A stretch of DNA of 35,637 bases, taken from positions 1 to 35,637 of the forward strand of contig JAGQVX010000025.1 of assembly GCA_020437755.1 (NCBI GenBank). Reading direction: 5' to 3'. A program made the position numbers and the translations under genes. The notes beneath the pieces are model-generated. The model was given only the letters and a program-made list of their open reading frames with translations. It ran no database searches and had not been told where the DNA came from. This document shows positions 1 through 9,097 of the stretch, one piece after another. Position 1 is the stretch's first letter. The number at the start of each line of letters is the position of its first letter. Origin of the DNA: Flavobacteriales bacterium (GTDB lineage: Bacteria > Bacteroidota > Bacteroidia > Flavobacteriales_D > Sanyastnellaceae).

Positions 1-75
1 CCGCCGTATACGGAACCGTACGTACGGTGGTGTGAGAGGACAGATAGGGAACTAATCCCTATCTTCCTACTCGAT
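1..75 (+). mobile_element. Group II intron 3' end (domains V and VI), truncated by window edge
   Basis: This is a non-coding RNA-type structure read by eye. Positions 1-30 fold as a group II domain V: lower helix 1-9 with 22-30, containing a C-G-C triad at 2-4 with the expected central G-U wobble, an AC bulge at 20-21, and a short upper helix 10-12/17-19 closed by loop GAAC. Positions 34-72 fold as domain VI: 34-36 with 70-72, 37-40 with 65-68, and a 9-bp stem 42-50/56-64. One adenosine at 69 is left bulged, the position expected for the branch point. It lies 7 nt (inclusive) from a plausible 3' end GAT at 73-75, fitting the usual ...AY intron terminus. The upper domain V helix is shorter than normal. 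The body and reverse-transcriptase ORF would lie left of the window. Alternative: a coincidental hairpin cluster. Confidence 0.72.
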
Positions 76-93
76 TCAATTGAATCCGTTTTT

Positions 94-2148
94 TCAGATT
101 TTCTCCTTAACGACGAACTCGGTTCGTCGATTCACCTGATGCTCTTCTTCAGTACACTCAACTCCATCCTTACACTTGTTGAGCAATTGCTTTTCGCCAT
201 AGCCTTTCGAAGTTACCAGACTACGTGTAATTCCTTTTGCTACTAAATAGTCAACCACTGCCTGAGCTCGCTTTTTCGATAGCTGCACGTTGAAGAAATC
301 GCTTCCTCTGCAATCACAATGAGAGCGAATTTCAACTTTCAGATTTGGATTATCCTTGAGCAGTTTTACCAATTCATTCAAGTAAGGCACAGCATCCGGA
401 CGAATATCCCACTTGTTGTAATCCCAATGGATGTTGGGAACAGGATACACGCCATCTCCATTTCCGGAGCCTGAACCATCTCCTTTTCCACTTCCGTCAC
501 CTTTGCCATTGTTGGTGCCATCGCCGTTGTTGTTGCCACTTCCATCGCCATTGCCCGATCCGTCGCCATTGCCCGATCCGTCGCCATTATTCGATCCATC
601 ACCGTTTCCGTTACCATTACCACTTCCGTCAGCAATAACGAGTTTCTCCATTTCCAGAACCAAGTTTTTAGTTTCATCGCCTGAGGCATTCTCGGTGTTC
701 AAGGTCTCAGAAGTAGCGAAGAAACTATCATCTTCGGCTCGGATTTCATATTTCTTTCCGGGAATCAATTCACCATGGAACTTACCGTTTTCATCGGTGT
801 AAACAACCTCTTGAGTTCCATCGGTGAGATTCTTGATAATCACTTTAATTCCTTCCAAAGGCTTCATCGTATCCTTGTCCGTAATCAATCCGTCAACCAT
901 GATTTCAGGGTCAGATATGGTAAACGCATAGATACGATCCGAGCCACTGCGATCTGATGAAAGATATCCGGATTGCCCATCACGCTCCATCCAAATTCCA
1001 AAGTCATCTTCCGGCGTGTTCAAGGGATACCCCAAATGGTAAGGATCGCTCCAACTTCCACTGCGATTCACAGAATACAAAATGTCCAAACCACCTAACG
1101 TCTGACGCGAATCTGACGAGAAAAACAACGAATCAGCAGAATGCAGGTAAGGGAAAACTTCATCTCCTCCTGAATTTATCGATGTTCCAAGGTTCACCGG
1201 CTTTGACCATTCTGTCCCGTTCCATGTTGATGAATACAAGTCCATACCACCGTATCCGCCTTGCATATCCGACGAAAAATAGAGGGTGCTGCCATCGGCC
1301 GAAAGTGCTGGGTGTGCATACATATAGTGGACATCATTGTAGCTCCATGGCTCTGGTTCGGACCACTCGCCATCAGCGCGATGCGACACATACAACTGCG
1401 TATTGTTGATGTGGTTGGCGTCCTCTCCGAGTCGGGCCTTGCTTTCATAGTTACTGCGAGTCAGAAACATAGTGTTGCCATCTGCAGTCACTGAAGCCAT
1501 ACCATCATGATACTTCCCATTAATTCCATCTACTTTTTGTGCAGCACTCCAACTACCCGACTCAGGCTGCGTGTAGTACAAGTCTATAAAGGATTCACCG
1601 GTGTAAGGGTCTTTGGTCATGCCCCCGGCACTTACCGTTGAAACAAGGAATCCATTTCCATATTTGGCAGGACTAAATACATTGGTTGCATTGGGTATAG
1701 ATACCTCTGATATCTGATACAATCCTGAATCCTGAGTCATCTTTTCGATATTCCGGCAAGAGGTGCGCAGGCGCTGTGCGGTTTCATCTCCTGGTTTTCT
1801 CGACAAGATTCCATCAAAAATGGCATATGCCTCTTCATATTTTCCGTTGCTCATCAAAGCCCTACCGAAATCCATTCGATCTTCATCGGATAAATTGGGG
1901 TCAATGGCGGCGGTCTCGAAGGCATTCATGGCCTCTTCGAATTGGTTCAATTGCATATAGGCATTCGCCAAATTGAGTTGCGCCTGGGTATCCTGCTTTT
2001 TAGCCAACCCCTTTTCATATTGATGAATGGCTTCCTTGTACTTCAGTTGATCATAAGCCTCATTGCCATTTTTAATGTACACACCGGCGCATGAAGCCAA
2101 TAAAACTGAAGAGGCTATTGTGACGTATAGAGCTAATTGTCTTTTCAT
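94..2148 (-). CDS. PorE-like lipoprotein: TPR, PD40 propeller, carboxypeptidase-regulatory-like and OmpA domains
   Basis: A 684-aa outer-membrane lipoprotein; the signal peptide ends in the lipobox LASC with Cys20 as acylation site. In order it shows TPR helices (about 25-130), WD40/PD40-type propeller blades with repeated 'SADGSTLYFSSD'-like motifs (about 165-420), a CarboxypepD-regulatory-like fold (about 425-500), a Gly/Asn/Asp-rich linker (about 508-570) and a C-terminal OmpA peptidoglycan-binding domain ending in the family-typical HQxNRRTEF. This order matches PorE-like T9SS proteins, which anchor the secretion machine to peptidoglycan. It is the last gene of a cluster with a PorP/SprF protein 9 bp upstream and an SprB-like adhesin, which supports that role. 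An oddity is His-Cys-Asp-Cys at 610-613, where the OmpA family usually has H-T-D-x. The function is inferred from architecture and neighbours. Confidence 0.9.
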   Translation of the reverse strand: MKRQLALYVTIASSVLLASCAGVYIKNGNEAYDQLKYKEAIHQYEKGLAKKQDTQAQLNLANAYMQLNQFEEAMNAFETAAIDPNLSDEDRMDFGRALMSNGKYEEAYAIFDGILSRKPGDETAQRLRTSCRNIEKMTQDSGLYQISEVSIPNATNVFSPAKYGNGFLVSTVSAGGMTKDPYTGESFIDLYYTQPESGSWSAAQKVDGINGKYHDGMASVTADGNTMFLTRSNYESKARLGEDANHINNTQLYVSHRADGEWSEPEPWSYNDVHYMYAHPALSADGSTLYFSSDMQGGYGGMDLYSSTWNGTEWSKPVNLGTSINSGGDEVFPYLHSADSLFFSSDSRQTLGGLDILYSVNRSGSWSDPYHLGYPLNTPEDDFGIWMERDGQSGYLSSDRSGSDRIYAFTISDPEIMVDGLITDKDTMKPLEGIKVIIKNLTDGTQEVVYTDENGKFHGELIPGKKYEIRAEDDSFFATSETLNTENASGDETKNLVLEMEKLVIADGSGNGNGNGDGSNNGDGSGNGDGSGNGDGSGNNNGDGTNNGKGDGSGKGDGSGSGNGDGVYPVPNIHWDYNKWDIRPDAVPYLNELVKLLKDNPNLKVEIRSHCDCRGSDFFNVQLSKKRAQAVVDYLVAKGITRSLVTSKGYGEKQLLNKCKDGVECTEEEHQVNRRTEFVVKEKI
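441..627 (-). repeat. Low-complexity GNGDGS-coding tandem repeat (OmpA-protein linker)
   Basis: This DNA encodes the Gly/Asn/Asp/Ser linker between the regulatory-like and OmpA domains of the PorE-like protein. Short units coding G-D-G-S-G-N recur with near-identical codons, so the locus is a degenerate minisatellite of about 18-bp units. It is likely prone to length variation by slippage. It also creates long open frames on the opposite strand that are not genes. Confidence 0.8.
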
Positions 2149-2157
2149 CCCTTTCCT

Positions 2158-3084
2158 TTAAAAGTATCGTGGAGATCGTTTCTTAATGTCAATATTCTTC
2201 CCAAAATCAAAACCGAGCATGATTTCATGAGAACCTGTTGAATATTGGCGGATTGCAGTAAGCGTGAAGTCATAAGCATAACCTGCCCTAAGTTGTGGGG
2301 TAATGTTATACTCGATCATACCAATGATGGCGTCACCACTTCTCCATCCGGCTCCTAACCATAAGCGCTTATACAATAAAAAGTTACAGTTCAAATCAAC
2401 TTCTACCGGAGCAGCGGGAGTGAACTTTACCAATGCCGATGGTTTAATAGCTACGTTATAACCTACATCGAAAACAGCTCCTCCATTGAGATAGTAGTGC
2501 TGAGTAAAGTAGTTTGGATTGATATTAACGTCAAAGATGATTTTGTCATCCAATGAATAAATCACCGGAACCGAAACACCAACGTACCACCGGTCGGTAT
2601 TGTAATAAGCCCCAAATCCAAATTTAGTGACTAACTGCCCTTGGATATCGTTTGCCGTATACACCTGGTCGTTTTCATCCCAAATGGTAACGTCCGACAA
2701 TCGCGCGCTGTATGAAGCCACGTTTGCCCGCACACCAAGTGCCAAATTACCGGCGCCTAATGGGGTTCTCCAGGCTAAATCGCCTCCAAATTCCAATTGA
2801 CTGATAATTCCAAGTCGGTCATTAGTTACGTGGAACCCCACTCCCAACTTGTCATTCAAAACGGGGCCATCAATACCAAAAACCTGCGTCGTGGGAGCCT
2901 GATCAAAGTTGACCCATTGGCTTCGATGCAAAAGGCTTGTGCTGAAATAAGGGTGAGACCCCGCATAGGCCGGATTGAGAAGCAGCCCATTAAACATGTA
3001 CTGGCTCACCATAATTTCTTGCTGTCCGTAAGCTACTCCTCCGATCAGCAGACCCATTAAAAGATATATCGCTTTTTTCATCAT
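2158..3084 (-). CDS. PorP/SprF family type IX secretion outer-membrane protein
   Basis: A 308-aa protein with a cleavable signal peptide (MKK start, hydrophobic core, cleavage near VAYGQ). The mature protein begins with the PorP/SprF hallmark 'QYMFNGLLLNPAYAG' and continues with 'HRSQWVNFDQAPTT', followed by alternating amphipathic strands typical of a 14-stranded outer-membrane barrel. Family members are outer-membrane partners of T9SS, often dedicated to a cognate large adhesin: SprF supports SprB in gliding flavobacteria. Here it sits 18 bp downstream of an SprB-like gene and 9 bp upstream of a PorE-like gene on the same strand, so a cognate role in exporting or displaying that adhesin is likely. 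The family call is firm; the specific partner is inferred from position. Confidence 0.93.
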   Translation of the reverse strand: MMKKAIYLLMGLLIGGVAYGQQEIMVSQYMFNGLLLNPAYAGSHPYFSTSLLHRSQWVNFDQAPTTQVFGIDGPVLNDKLGVGFHVTNDRLGIISQLEFGGDLAWRTPLGAGNLALGVRANVASYSARLSDVTIWDENDQVYTANDIQGQLVTKFGFGAYYNTDRWYVGVSVPVIYSLDDKIIFDVNINPNYFTQHYYLNGGAVFDVGYNVAIKPSALVKFTPAAPVEVDLNCNFLLYKRLWLGAGWRSGDAIIGMIEYNITPQLRAGYAYDFTLTAIRQYSTGSHEIMLGFDFGKNIDIKKRSPRYF

Positions 3085-3102
3085 TTTCTTCTTTTGAGGA
3101 GA

Positions 3103-6100
3103 TTATCGTCTGAGATCCACAAATGTGTTGAACTGTCGGTCATCAGCCTCGAATACAATATAGTACGTGCCATCGGGCAAGTCTTCACCGCTATTGTTCT
3201 GCCCATACCATTCATTCTGATAACCATCTTTGTTGTAAACGATGTTACCCCATCGGTTGAACACAGTGAATGTATTGTCAGGGTGTTCCAAAACGCCAAG
3301 GATCACATAGAAGTCGTTGTCTCCGTCGTCGTTGGGCGAAAGTCCGGTAGGAAGCGTAATGTCATCGGGTTGTGTGAGCGTAATGACACTGTCCTTTACG
3401 CATCCATTCGCATCGGTTACCGTAATGGTATAGTCGCCTGCCGGCAAGCCGTCGGCTTCAGTTGCTCCATCTTCGATAGATGAGGGTCCAGACCATTCGA
3501 TGGTGTACTGTGGTGTGCCACCTTCGATGTTGGTTGTCAAAGAGCCGTCATTTCCTTCAAATTCTGAAACATTAAACCCATTATCGTAAAGTGGACTAGT
3601 TCCATTAATGGTTATGCTGTCAGGTTCATTCACAAAATAGTTGAACGAGTTACTACAACCCCCGGCATCCTCTATGGTGGCAATGACCTCACCGCCACAT
3701 ATGTCTTCGAGAGTATCACCTGTACCCGCTTCTTCGCCATCTATTGTCCATGAAATCACAAACGGTTCAGCAGCGTTCACAACTTGCAAGGCAATGCTAC
3801 CATTGCAATCGCCGTAGCACAACGGGTCTATCTGCGTAGGTGTCACCTCGATTGGTGGAGGACCTCCAATCTCAATTTGGAGTGTAGTTGAGCACAAGTT
3901 TTCATCAGTAACTGTTACTTCATAGGTGCCGGGACATAGATCGGTTTGATCTTCGGCATCCACAACAACACCTTGTCCAGTCCACTCATATGTGTATGTA
4001 CCAAAACCTCCTGTTACAGTTATATCGATTGACCCATCGCAAGCACCACAGCTCGCATCAATTGATGTTTCGTCGATTTGTAGTTCGTCCGGTTCATCAA
4101 TCATCCAGCATTCTTCAGCTTCACAACCGTTTGAATCAACTACGAACAAACAGTATTCGCCAGCAACAAGATCTGTTGCTTCTTCCGTTGTACTCACGTC
4201 AGGTGTCCACTCGATCGTAGTATAATCGCCACTTCCACCCGTGATATTTGCATCAATTGAACCTAAATCCCCATTGCACAAAATCGGCGTCTGCAAGTCG
4301 TTGAAATGCAATGAGTCAGGTTGAATGATTTCAAATTGTGTAATCATTTCACAACCAATACTGTCAGTGACTGAAACAGAGTAGGTACCAGCGCACAAAT
4401 CTGTTACGATAAGATCCGTAGTGTTAAGTGGATCTGACCAAATGACATCCAATGAACCTACTCCACCATCGGGTTCTATACTAATTGAACCATCACAACT
4501 TCCGTAGCAGGATACATTAACTCCTCCATTAAACATTGAAATATCCGCTGGGACCTGAATAACAGGTGGCTCAGTCAATTCAAGGAATACAGTAGTATCA
4601 CATCCGTTGGCATCAGTAATGAGAACATCGTAGATACCTGGCCCCAGATCTTCAAGCATGTTGCTTGTGGAGATAATTGTTGTATCACCGTCCACATGCC
4701 ATACATAAGTGTATTCCGGAACTCCACCGGAAGTAGTTACGTCTATCCAACCGTCCATTGCCCCAGCACAACTGATATTGAAATCACCGGGAAAGAGAGA
4801 TATATCTACATCAGCAACAAGCGGCTCGTCTGGCTCAGTTATGTCCAGACATGAAGTTGCTTCACAGCCCGATGCGTCGGTAACCGTCAAGCAGTAGCAT
4901 CCGGCTCCCAGACCGGTAAGTGTCGTGTTGTTTGATAAGAAATTGGCATCGCAATCTGCCCATTCATAGGTGAAATCAGGATCGCCTCCTTCAATAGTAG
5001 AAATAATAGAACCGTTCGTGTCACCATTACATTGTAGCGTGAACAACACACTGTCTCCTTGCACCGGAGCATTGAGAGTAACAAGGAATGGTTCGGGTTC
5101 TTCAATGGTTACGATTGCCTGTGCATTGCATCCATTAGCATCTGAAACGGTAAGTGTATACGTTCCACTTGGCAGGCCGCCTATCACATTTCCTGCATAA
5201 AGGTTGCCGTCAAGATCCACCCAATCATAGGTCAATACACCACATCCGCCTACTGCACTGACTGAAATTGAACCGTCTGAATAGCCAAAGCAACTCACCG
5301 GTTGGATGTTGTCAATGGATATTTCGATTAATTCAGGTTCACTGATAGTCCAACAAATGGTGTCGGTGCAATCATTGGTGTCCATCACATACAAGCAATA
5401 CTCACCTGGTCCCAAATCCTGAATGGTGTCAACCGCGAATGGATCGACAGTCAATCCACCACTTATCCATTCCCAGTCCTGGTAATCTCCACTTCCTCCT
5501 GAAACTTCAGGTACAATCCAACCATCATCAGCACCGAAACACGAGATATTACATCCGTTGTAGTCTGAAACATTACCTGTAGATTCAATCGGATCCGGTT
5601 CCGACATGTTAATGGTTGACGTAGCCAGACATCCATTGATGTCAGTGACGTTGACGCAATATGTCCCCGCGCCCAGTCCGGTGAGGAAGGGATCGTTGAC
5701 GTCATTGCCAAACTGGGTAACATCGTCGCAGTTGCTCCAATCGAATTCATAGCATTCAGGTGCATATGTCACGCAGTCAGGTGTTCCACCAGTCACAGAA
5801 GCACTAATAGCTCCATCCTGCTCACCATTGCAGCTAATGTTAAATCCTCCGTCAAATAAAGACACCTCTAGATCAATAATCATCACCTGAGGAGCAACTA
5901 AAGGGATCGTATCACTGATGCTACATCCAGTGCCATCAGTAACGTTTACAATATAATCGCACGCAACAAGGTTTGTAATAGTCGTTACGTTACCCGCTCC
6001 CGGGAAATTGGCGCACATTGGAATGGCGGGCCAATCAATGGTCAACAACCCTGTTCCACCGGATACTGCAATTTCAATAGATCCATCGTTTTGCCCGATA

Positions 6101-9057
6101 CAAGACGGTGCAACGATTTCTACGATTTCAAGTTCAATTTCGGGCAACTGATCAATGGTGTAGTTGAACTGTTGTTCGCAGTCTCCCTGCGTAACGGTCA
6201 AGGTATAATTCCCTGCACACAATCCGGAAATGTCTGCTGTCGAAGCAACAAACCCGTCAGGTCCTGTCCAGGAATATCCTTCTGTTCCTAGTTCGGGAAC
6301 TATTGTTACATCAATTGAGCCATCGCAGAATCCAAAACAGGTGGCATCATTCACAGTGGCATTCAAAGTGAAATCCTGATTCTCTCCAATGTTAATCACA
6401 TACTGTTCTGTGCAACCCTGTCCGTCACTAAGCTCAACCACATAATCGCCTGAGTCCAGCCCTGTGAGTACATCACCACTACAAGGACAACTTGGTCCTG
6501 AAATCCAAGTGATCGTATAGGGCCCGCCATTTCCACCACCATAGCTGTCGAGGGTGATTTCACCTTGGCCCGCATTCGGCGAGCCACATGGGTTCTGCAT
6601 AGTGGTGTAATTCAAGAATAAATCTGGAACACAGGTCAGTTCTACGATTTCGGTATGAACACAGTTATTATCATCCGTTACGGTAAGCTGGTTGCTTCCG
6701 CAAGGAACATTGGTCGGATCTTCCAGGAACGATCCCCATGGAGTATCCAGATTGTTCCACTGAATGATATACCCAGGTGAACCTCCTGAAACTGTAATAT
6801 CAATTGCTCCATCCTCTGCGTTCGGACAAGACACATTGAAACCTCCGGGATAAGTGAAGATGTTGTCTACGACAACGGTGAGAGGTTGTGCCGGTTCTCC
6901 AACAACAATAGTCACAGAATCTTCACTGATGCATCCATTGAAATCGGTCACTTGAACATAGAAAGTATCACTTGCCAATTCCAAAGCACAAGGTGCGGTA
7001 AGGTTGTCATCATGACTCCAAGCGTAGAAGTAAGGCGGACAGCCACCGGTTGAGGTTACGCAAGCAGAACCCGTTTGTTCGCCATTGCACAACACATCTA
7101 CAACCCCGTCCAATTGGATCTCAAGTGGCTCAGGTGCATTTAACGTCCAGCTGTCGGTGATAACACATCCGGCATCATCTGTAATCACAACCGTATAGGT
7201 GCCTTCGCATAAATCAAAAATATCTTCATTGGTTGACGTGAATGAGTCTGGTCCAGTCCATGAGAATTCATAAACTCCACTTCCACCTACAACGGTTATG
7301 TCAATCAAACCATCGCACATTCCCGGACAACTAATTTCCTGACAAGCAAAGTCTGCAAATGACACACTCGCAATATCTAGCGGATTTACAACCTCCACAG
7401 AAACACACTGGTCAGTGATGCTGCAGCCGGCGTCATCGGTTACGGAAACGCAGTATTCCCCTTCCGGTACGTCGGTAAGGTCTTCATTATTCGAAATCAC
7501 GTTGCCATCCGAATCAGTCCACTCAAAAATGAATGGTGGTGTTCCGTTTAGCATGGTTAGATCCACATCGCCGGTACTCGCTCCATCACAATTAATAGGG
7601 GTGACCACAAAATCGAGCAATAGAGGAGAAACAGTCACGGTTGCAGAAGCAGATTCAACGCAACTGGCAACTGATGCTGTTAAAGTGTAAATGGTGGTTA
7701 CTTCCGGACATACATCCTGAATCAATTGGTCGGCAATTAATTCACCAGCCGGATCCCAGACAATATTCACGTTGGGATCCTCCAGAGTTGTTCCGGTAAG
7801 TTGGGTGCAGTTCCCCGGACAAATCTCCGTGGGATCGGCAACAAGATCTACTGGCAGTTCATCCAGAATTCCAAAGTCAACAGAACTGTTGAATAATACG
7901 GTGTCGCAGAGCTGGTCCAGCAACTCTATAGTCACATATTCTAAACCTTCAATGAGTCCATCATCAATCGGAAAGATATTCAAATCAACCGACTGTGAAC
8001 CGGCAGGAATTGTAATGGTATAGGTGCCGTCTCCATTGTCCAACGTAGCGAGATCAGGAGATGTAGTAAAGTCTTCAGGGAATGTAGCATCTCCTGAAAG
8101 GCTGAATGATACTTCTAAATCCTGGGACTGAACATACTGACCTTCGAAAGTCACAATTCCATCATTACATCCTTCAATCATGTCGTCGATTCCGCCGGCT
8201 GTACTGGTCAACATGGTAACCGGATTCGATTCCAGTTGGCTGATAAAAACACCTGAATCATAAATACGATCCGAACCATCCGCAATAATCAGCTTCAAGT
8301 GAACCGTGTCGCATGGAACCAAGTCCCCAATTTCGGCTCGCAGACCCCGTGTGAATCCATCATACTGAGTGGAAATTCCTAGGGGATCCTGGTTGTTGTA
8401 AAAATATTCAGTGTTGCTGATGTGATTCACATTGTTGATCGCAACCGGAGTTGAGGTGCCCGGAATAAGTGCAATATTCACATCGGTTCCGATGTTGTCG
8501 GCTGTGATGAAAAATCCAAAGACGTCGTTGAACGAAGAACCTACCCACTCAAGGTATTCTTCAGATGCAAACATGAAGTCAAATTTCAAACTATCACCTT
8601 GCACAACTACATCGAATTCAAATGTGCAGGCGTCCCAGGTGGTGAGACCACCGTTTGCCAATGTCAGCAGCGGACTCCCGGGATAGAAGTTGTCATACTC
8701 GCTACAATTGACGCAGTTACCATCTCCATCGATTATTGGAAGCCCTGTCTCATCATTTGGTCCAATTGCATTCTCGGCATGACCTGTGGTGAGCAGAATC
8801 CCTTGACTTTGGCCCAGGGAATCATCCTTTAAACAATAATACCCATAGGATAATGGGTGAGCATTAACCGATACGTTGAAAATCTCAACACCATCACCAA
8901 CAAGCTGCTGTGCCATTTCGGTGATGGGCATGCCATTATCTACAATAAGGGTGTTATTGGGTTGTGCATCCAAATCACATTGTGCATGCGATATTAGGGA
9001 CGCAAACAAAAGTGAAGCACCCAATAGCGCGTACTTCAGGGTCGTTTTCATATTCAT
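3103..9057 (-). CDS. Giant SprB-like cell-surface adhesin with type B T9SS sorting domain
   Basis: A 1984-aa secreted protein. It has a signal peptide (about 1-25, ending SHAQ), then a choice-of-anchor L domain (about 30-285, with 'GILLTTGHAENAIGPND'), a Calx-beta-like segment (about 290-395) and an Ig-like segment (about 400-480). About 17 SprB-type repeats follow (about 481-1890), each built on C-x-G-x-x-D-G-S-I, a GG turn, W, then G-T-Y-x-x-x-V-T-D-x-x-G-C. The last ~83 residues are a gliding-associated type B (CHU_C) sorting domain with 'SPNDDGDND', 'FNRWGNIVY' and 'DGTYYIVF'. Such proteins are exported by T9SS and act as surface adhesins, in gliding species as mobile adhesins. The downstream SprF/PorE-like genes fit this role. 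Whether this organism glides cannot be told from the window. The length is well below that of the largest known SprB proteins. Confidence 0.95.
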   Translation of the reverse strand: MNMKTTLKYALLGASLLFASLISHAQCDLDAQPNNTLIVDNGMPITEMAQQLVGDGVEIFNVSVNAHPLSYGYYCLKDDSLGQSQGILLTTGHAENAIGPNDETGLPIIDGDGNCVNCSEYDNFYPGSPLLTLANGGLTTWDACTFEFDVVVQGDSLKFDFMFASEEYLEWVGSSFNDVFGFFITADNIGTDVNIALIPGTSTPVAINNVNHISNTEYFYNNQDPLGISTQYDGFTRGLRAEIGDLVPCDTVHLKLIIADGSDRIYDSGVFISQLESNPVTMLTSTAGGIDDMIEGCNDGIVTFEGQYVQSQDLEVSFSLSGDATFPEDFTTSPDLATLDNGDGTYTITIPAGSQSVDLNIFPIDDGLIEGLEYVTIELLDQLCDTVLFNSSVDFGILDELPVDLVADPTEICPGNCTQLTGTTLEDPNVNIVWDPAGELIADQLIQDVCPEVTTIYTLTASVASCVESASATVTVSPLLLDFVVTPINCDGASTGDVDLTMLNGTPPFIFEWTDSDGNVISNNEDLTDVPEGEYCVSVTDDAGCSITDQCVSVEVVNPLDIASVSFADFACQEISCPGMCDGLIDITVVGGSGVYEFSWTGPDSFTSTNEDIFDLCEGTYTVVITDDAGCVITDSWTLNAPEPLEIQLDGVVDVLCNGEQTGSACVTSTGGCPPYFYAWSHDDNLTAPCALELASDTFYVQVTDFNGCISEDSVTIVVGEPAQPLTVVVDNIFTYPGGFNVSCPNAEDGAIDITVSGGSPGYIIQWNNLDTPWGSFLEDPTNVPCGSNQLTVTDDNNCVHTEIVELTCVPDLFLNYTTMQNPCGSPNAGQGEITLDSYGGGNGGPYTITWISGPSCPCSGDVLTGLDSGDYVVELSDGQGCTEQYVINIGENQDFTLNATVNDATCFGFCDGSIDVTIVPELGTEGYSWTGPDGFVASTADISGLCAGNYTLTVTQGDCEQQFNYTIDQLPEIELEIVEIVAPSCIGQNDGSIEIAVSGGTGLLTIDWPAIPMCANFPGAGNVTTITNLVACDYIVNVTDGTGCSISDTIPLVAPQVMIIDLEVSLFDGGFNISCNGEQDGAISASVTGGTPDCVTYAPECYEFDWSNCDDVTQFGNDVNDPFLTGLGAGTYCVNVTDINGCLATSTINMSEPDPIESTGNVSDYNGCNISCFGADDGWIVPEVSGGSGDYQDWEWISGGLTVDPFAVDTIQDLGPGEYCLYVMDTNDCTDTICWTISEPELIEISIDNIQPVSCFGYSDGSISVSAVGGCGVLTYDWVDLDGNLYAGNVIGGLPSGTYTLTVSDANGCNAQAIVTIEEPEPFLVTLNAPVQGDSVLFTLQCNGDTNGSIISTIEGGDPDFTYEWADCDANFLSNNTTLTGLGAGCYCLTVTDASGCEATSCLDITEPDEPLVADVDISLFPGDFNISCAGAMDGWIDVTTSGGVPEYTYVWHVDGDTTIISTSNMLEDLGPGIYDVLITDANGCDTTVFLELTEPPVIQVPADISMFNGGVNVSCYGSCDGSISIEPDGGVGSLDVIWSDPLNTTDLIVTDLCAGTYSVSVTDSIGCEMITQFEIIQPDSLHFNDLQTPILCNGDLGSIDANITGGSGDYTTIEWTPDVSTTEEATDLVAGEYCLFVVDSNGCEAEECWMIDEPDELQIDETSIDASCGACDGSIDITVTGGFGTYTYEWTGQGVVVDAEDQTDLCPGTYEVTVTDENLCSTTLQIEIGGPPPIEVTPTQIDPLCYGDCNGSIALQVVNAAEPFVISWTIDGEEAGTGDTLEDICGGEVIATIEDAGGCSNSFNYFVNEPDSITINGTSPLYDNGFNVSEFEGNDGSLTTNIEGGTPQYTIEWSGPSSIEDGATEADGLPAGDYTITVTDANGCVKDSVITLTQPDDITLPTGLSPNDDGDNDFYVILGVLEHPDNTFTVFNRWGNIVYNKDGYQNEWYGQNNSGEDLPDGTYYIVFEADDRQFNTFVDLRR
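3375..7620 (-). repeat. About 17 tandem SprB-type protein repeats
   Basis: Counting the C-x-G-x-x-D-G-x-I starts and the VTDxxGC ends gives about 17 units of roughly 65-90 residues. Two sub-types are visible. One opens directly with a short lead into 'SCFG', while a longer one opens with a 'Y/F-x-G-G-F-N-I/V-S-C' header (units 4, 8, 9, 12, 13 and 17 by my count). The repeats are diverged at DNA level, so they are old protein duplications rather than a recent DNA repeat. The last unit has Glu-Phe-Glu where the first Cys is expected. Confidence 0.85.
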
Positions 9058-9097
9058 GAAAAGATATCTTTGATTTGACTACGTTGGTAAGGTTGTG

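Noticed and set aside
378-689. Open frames of about 100-120 codons on both strands over the OmpA linker (for example 378-689 minus, 431-802 plus)
   Set aside because: They are shadows of the low-complexity GNGDGS repeat; their translations are monotonous Met/Ala/Thr or Pro/Ser/Leu strings without features.
3375-7620. Regularly spaced repeats as a possible CRISPR array
   Set aside because: The periodicity is at protein level, about 65-90 codons, with diverged DNA; there are no short identical repeats and no cas genes in the window.
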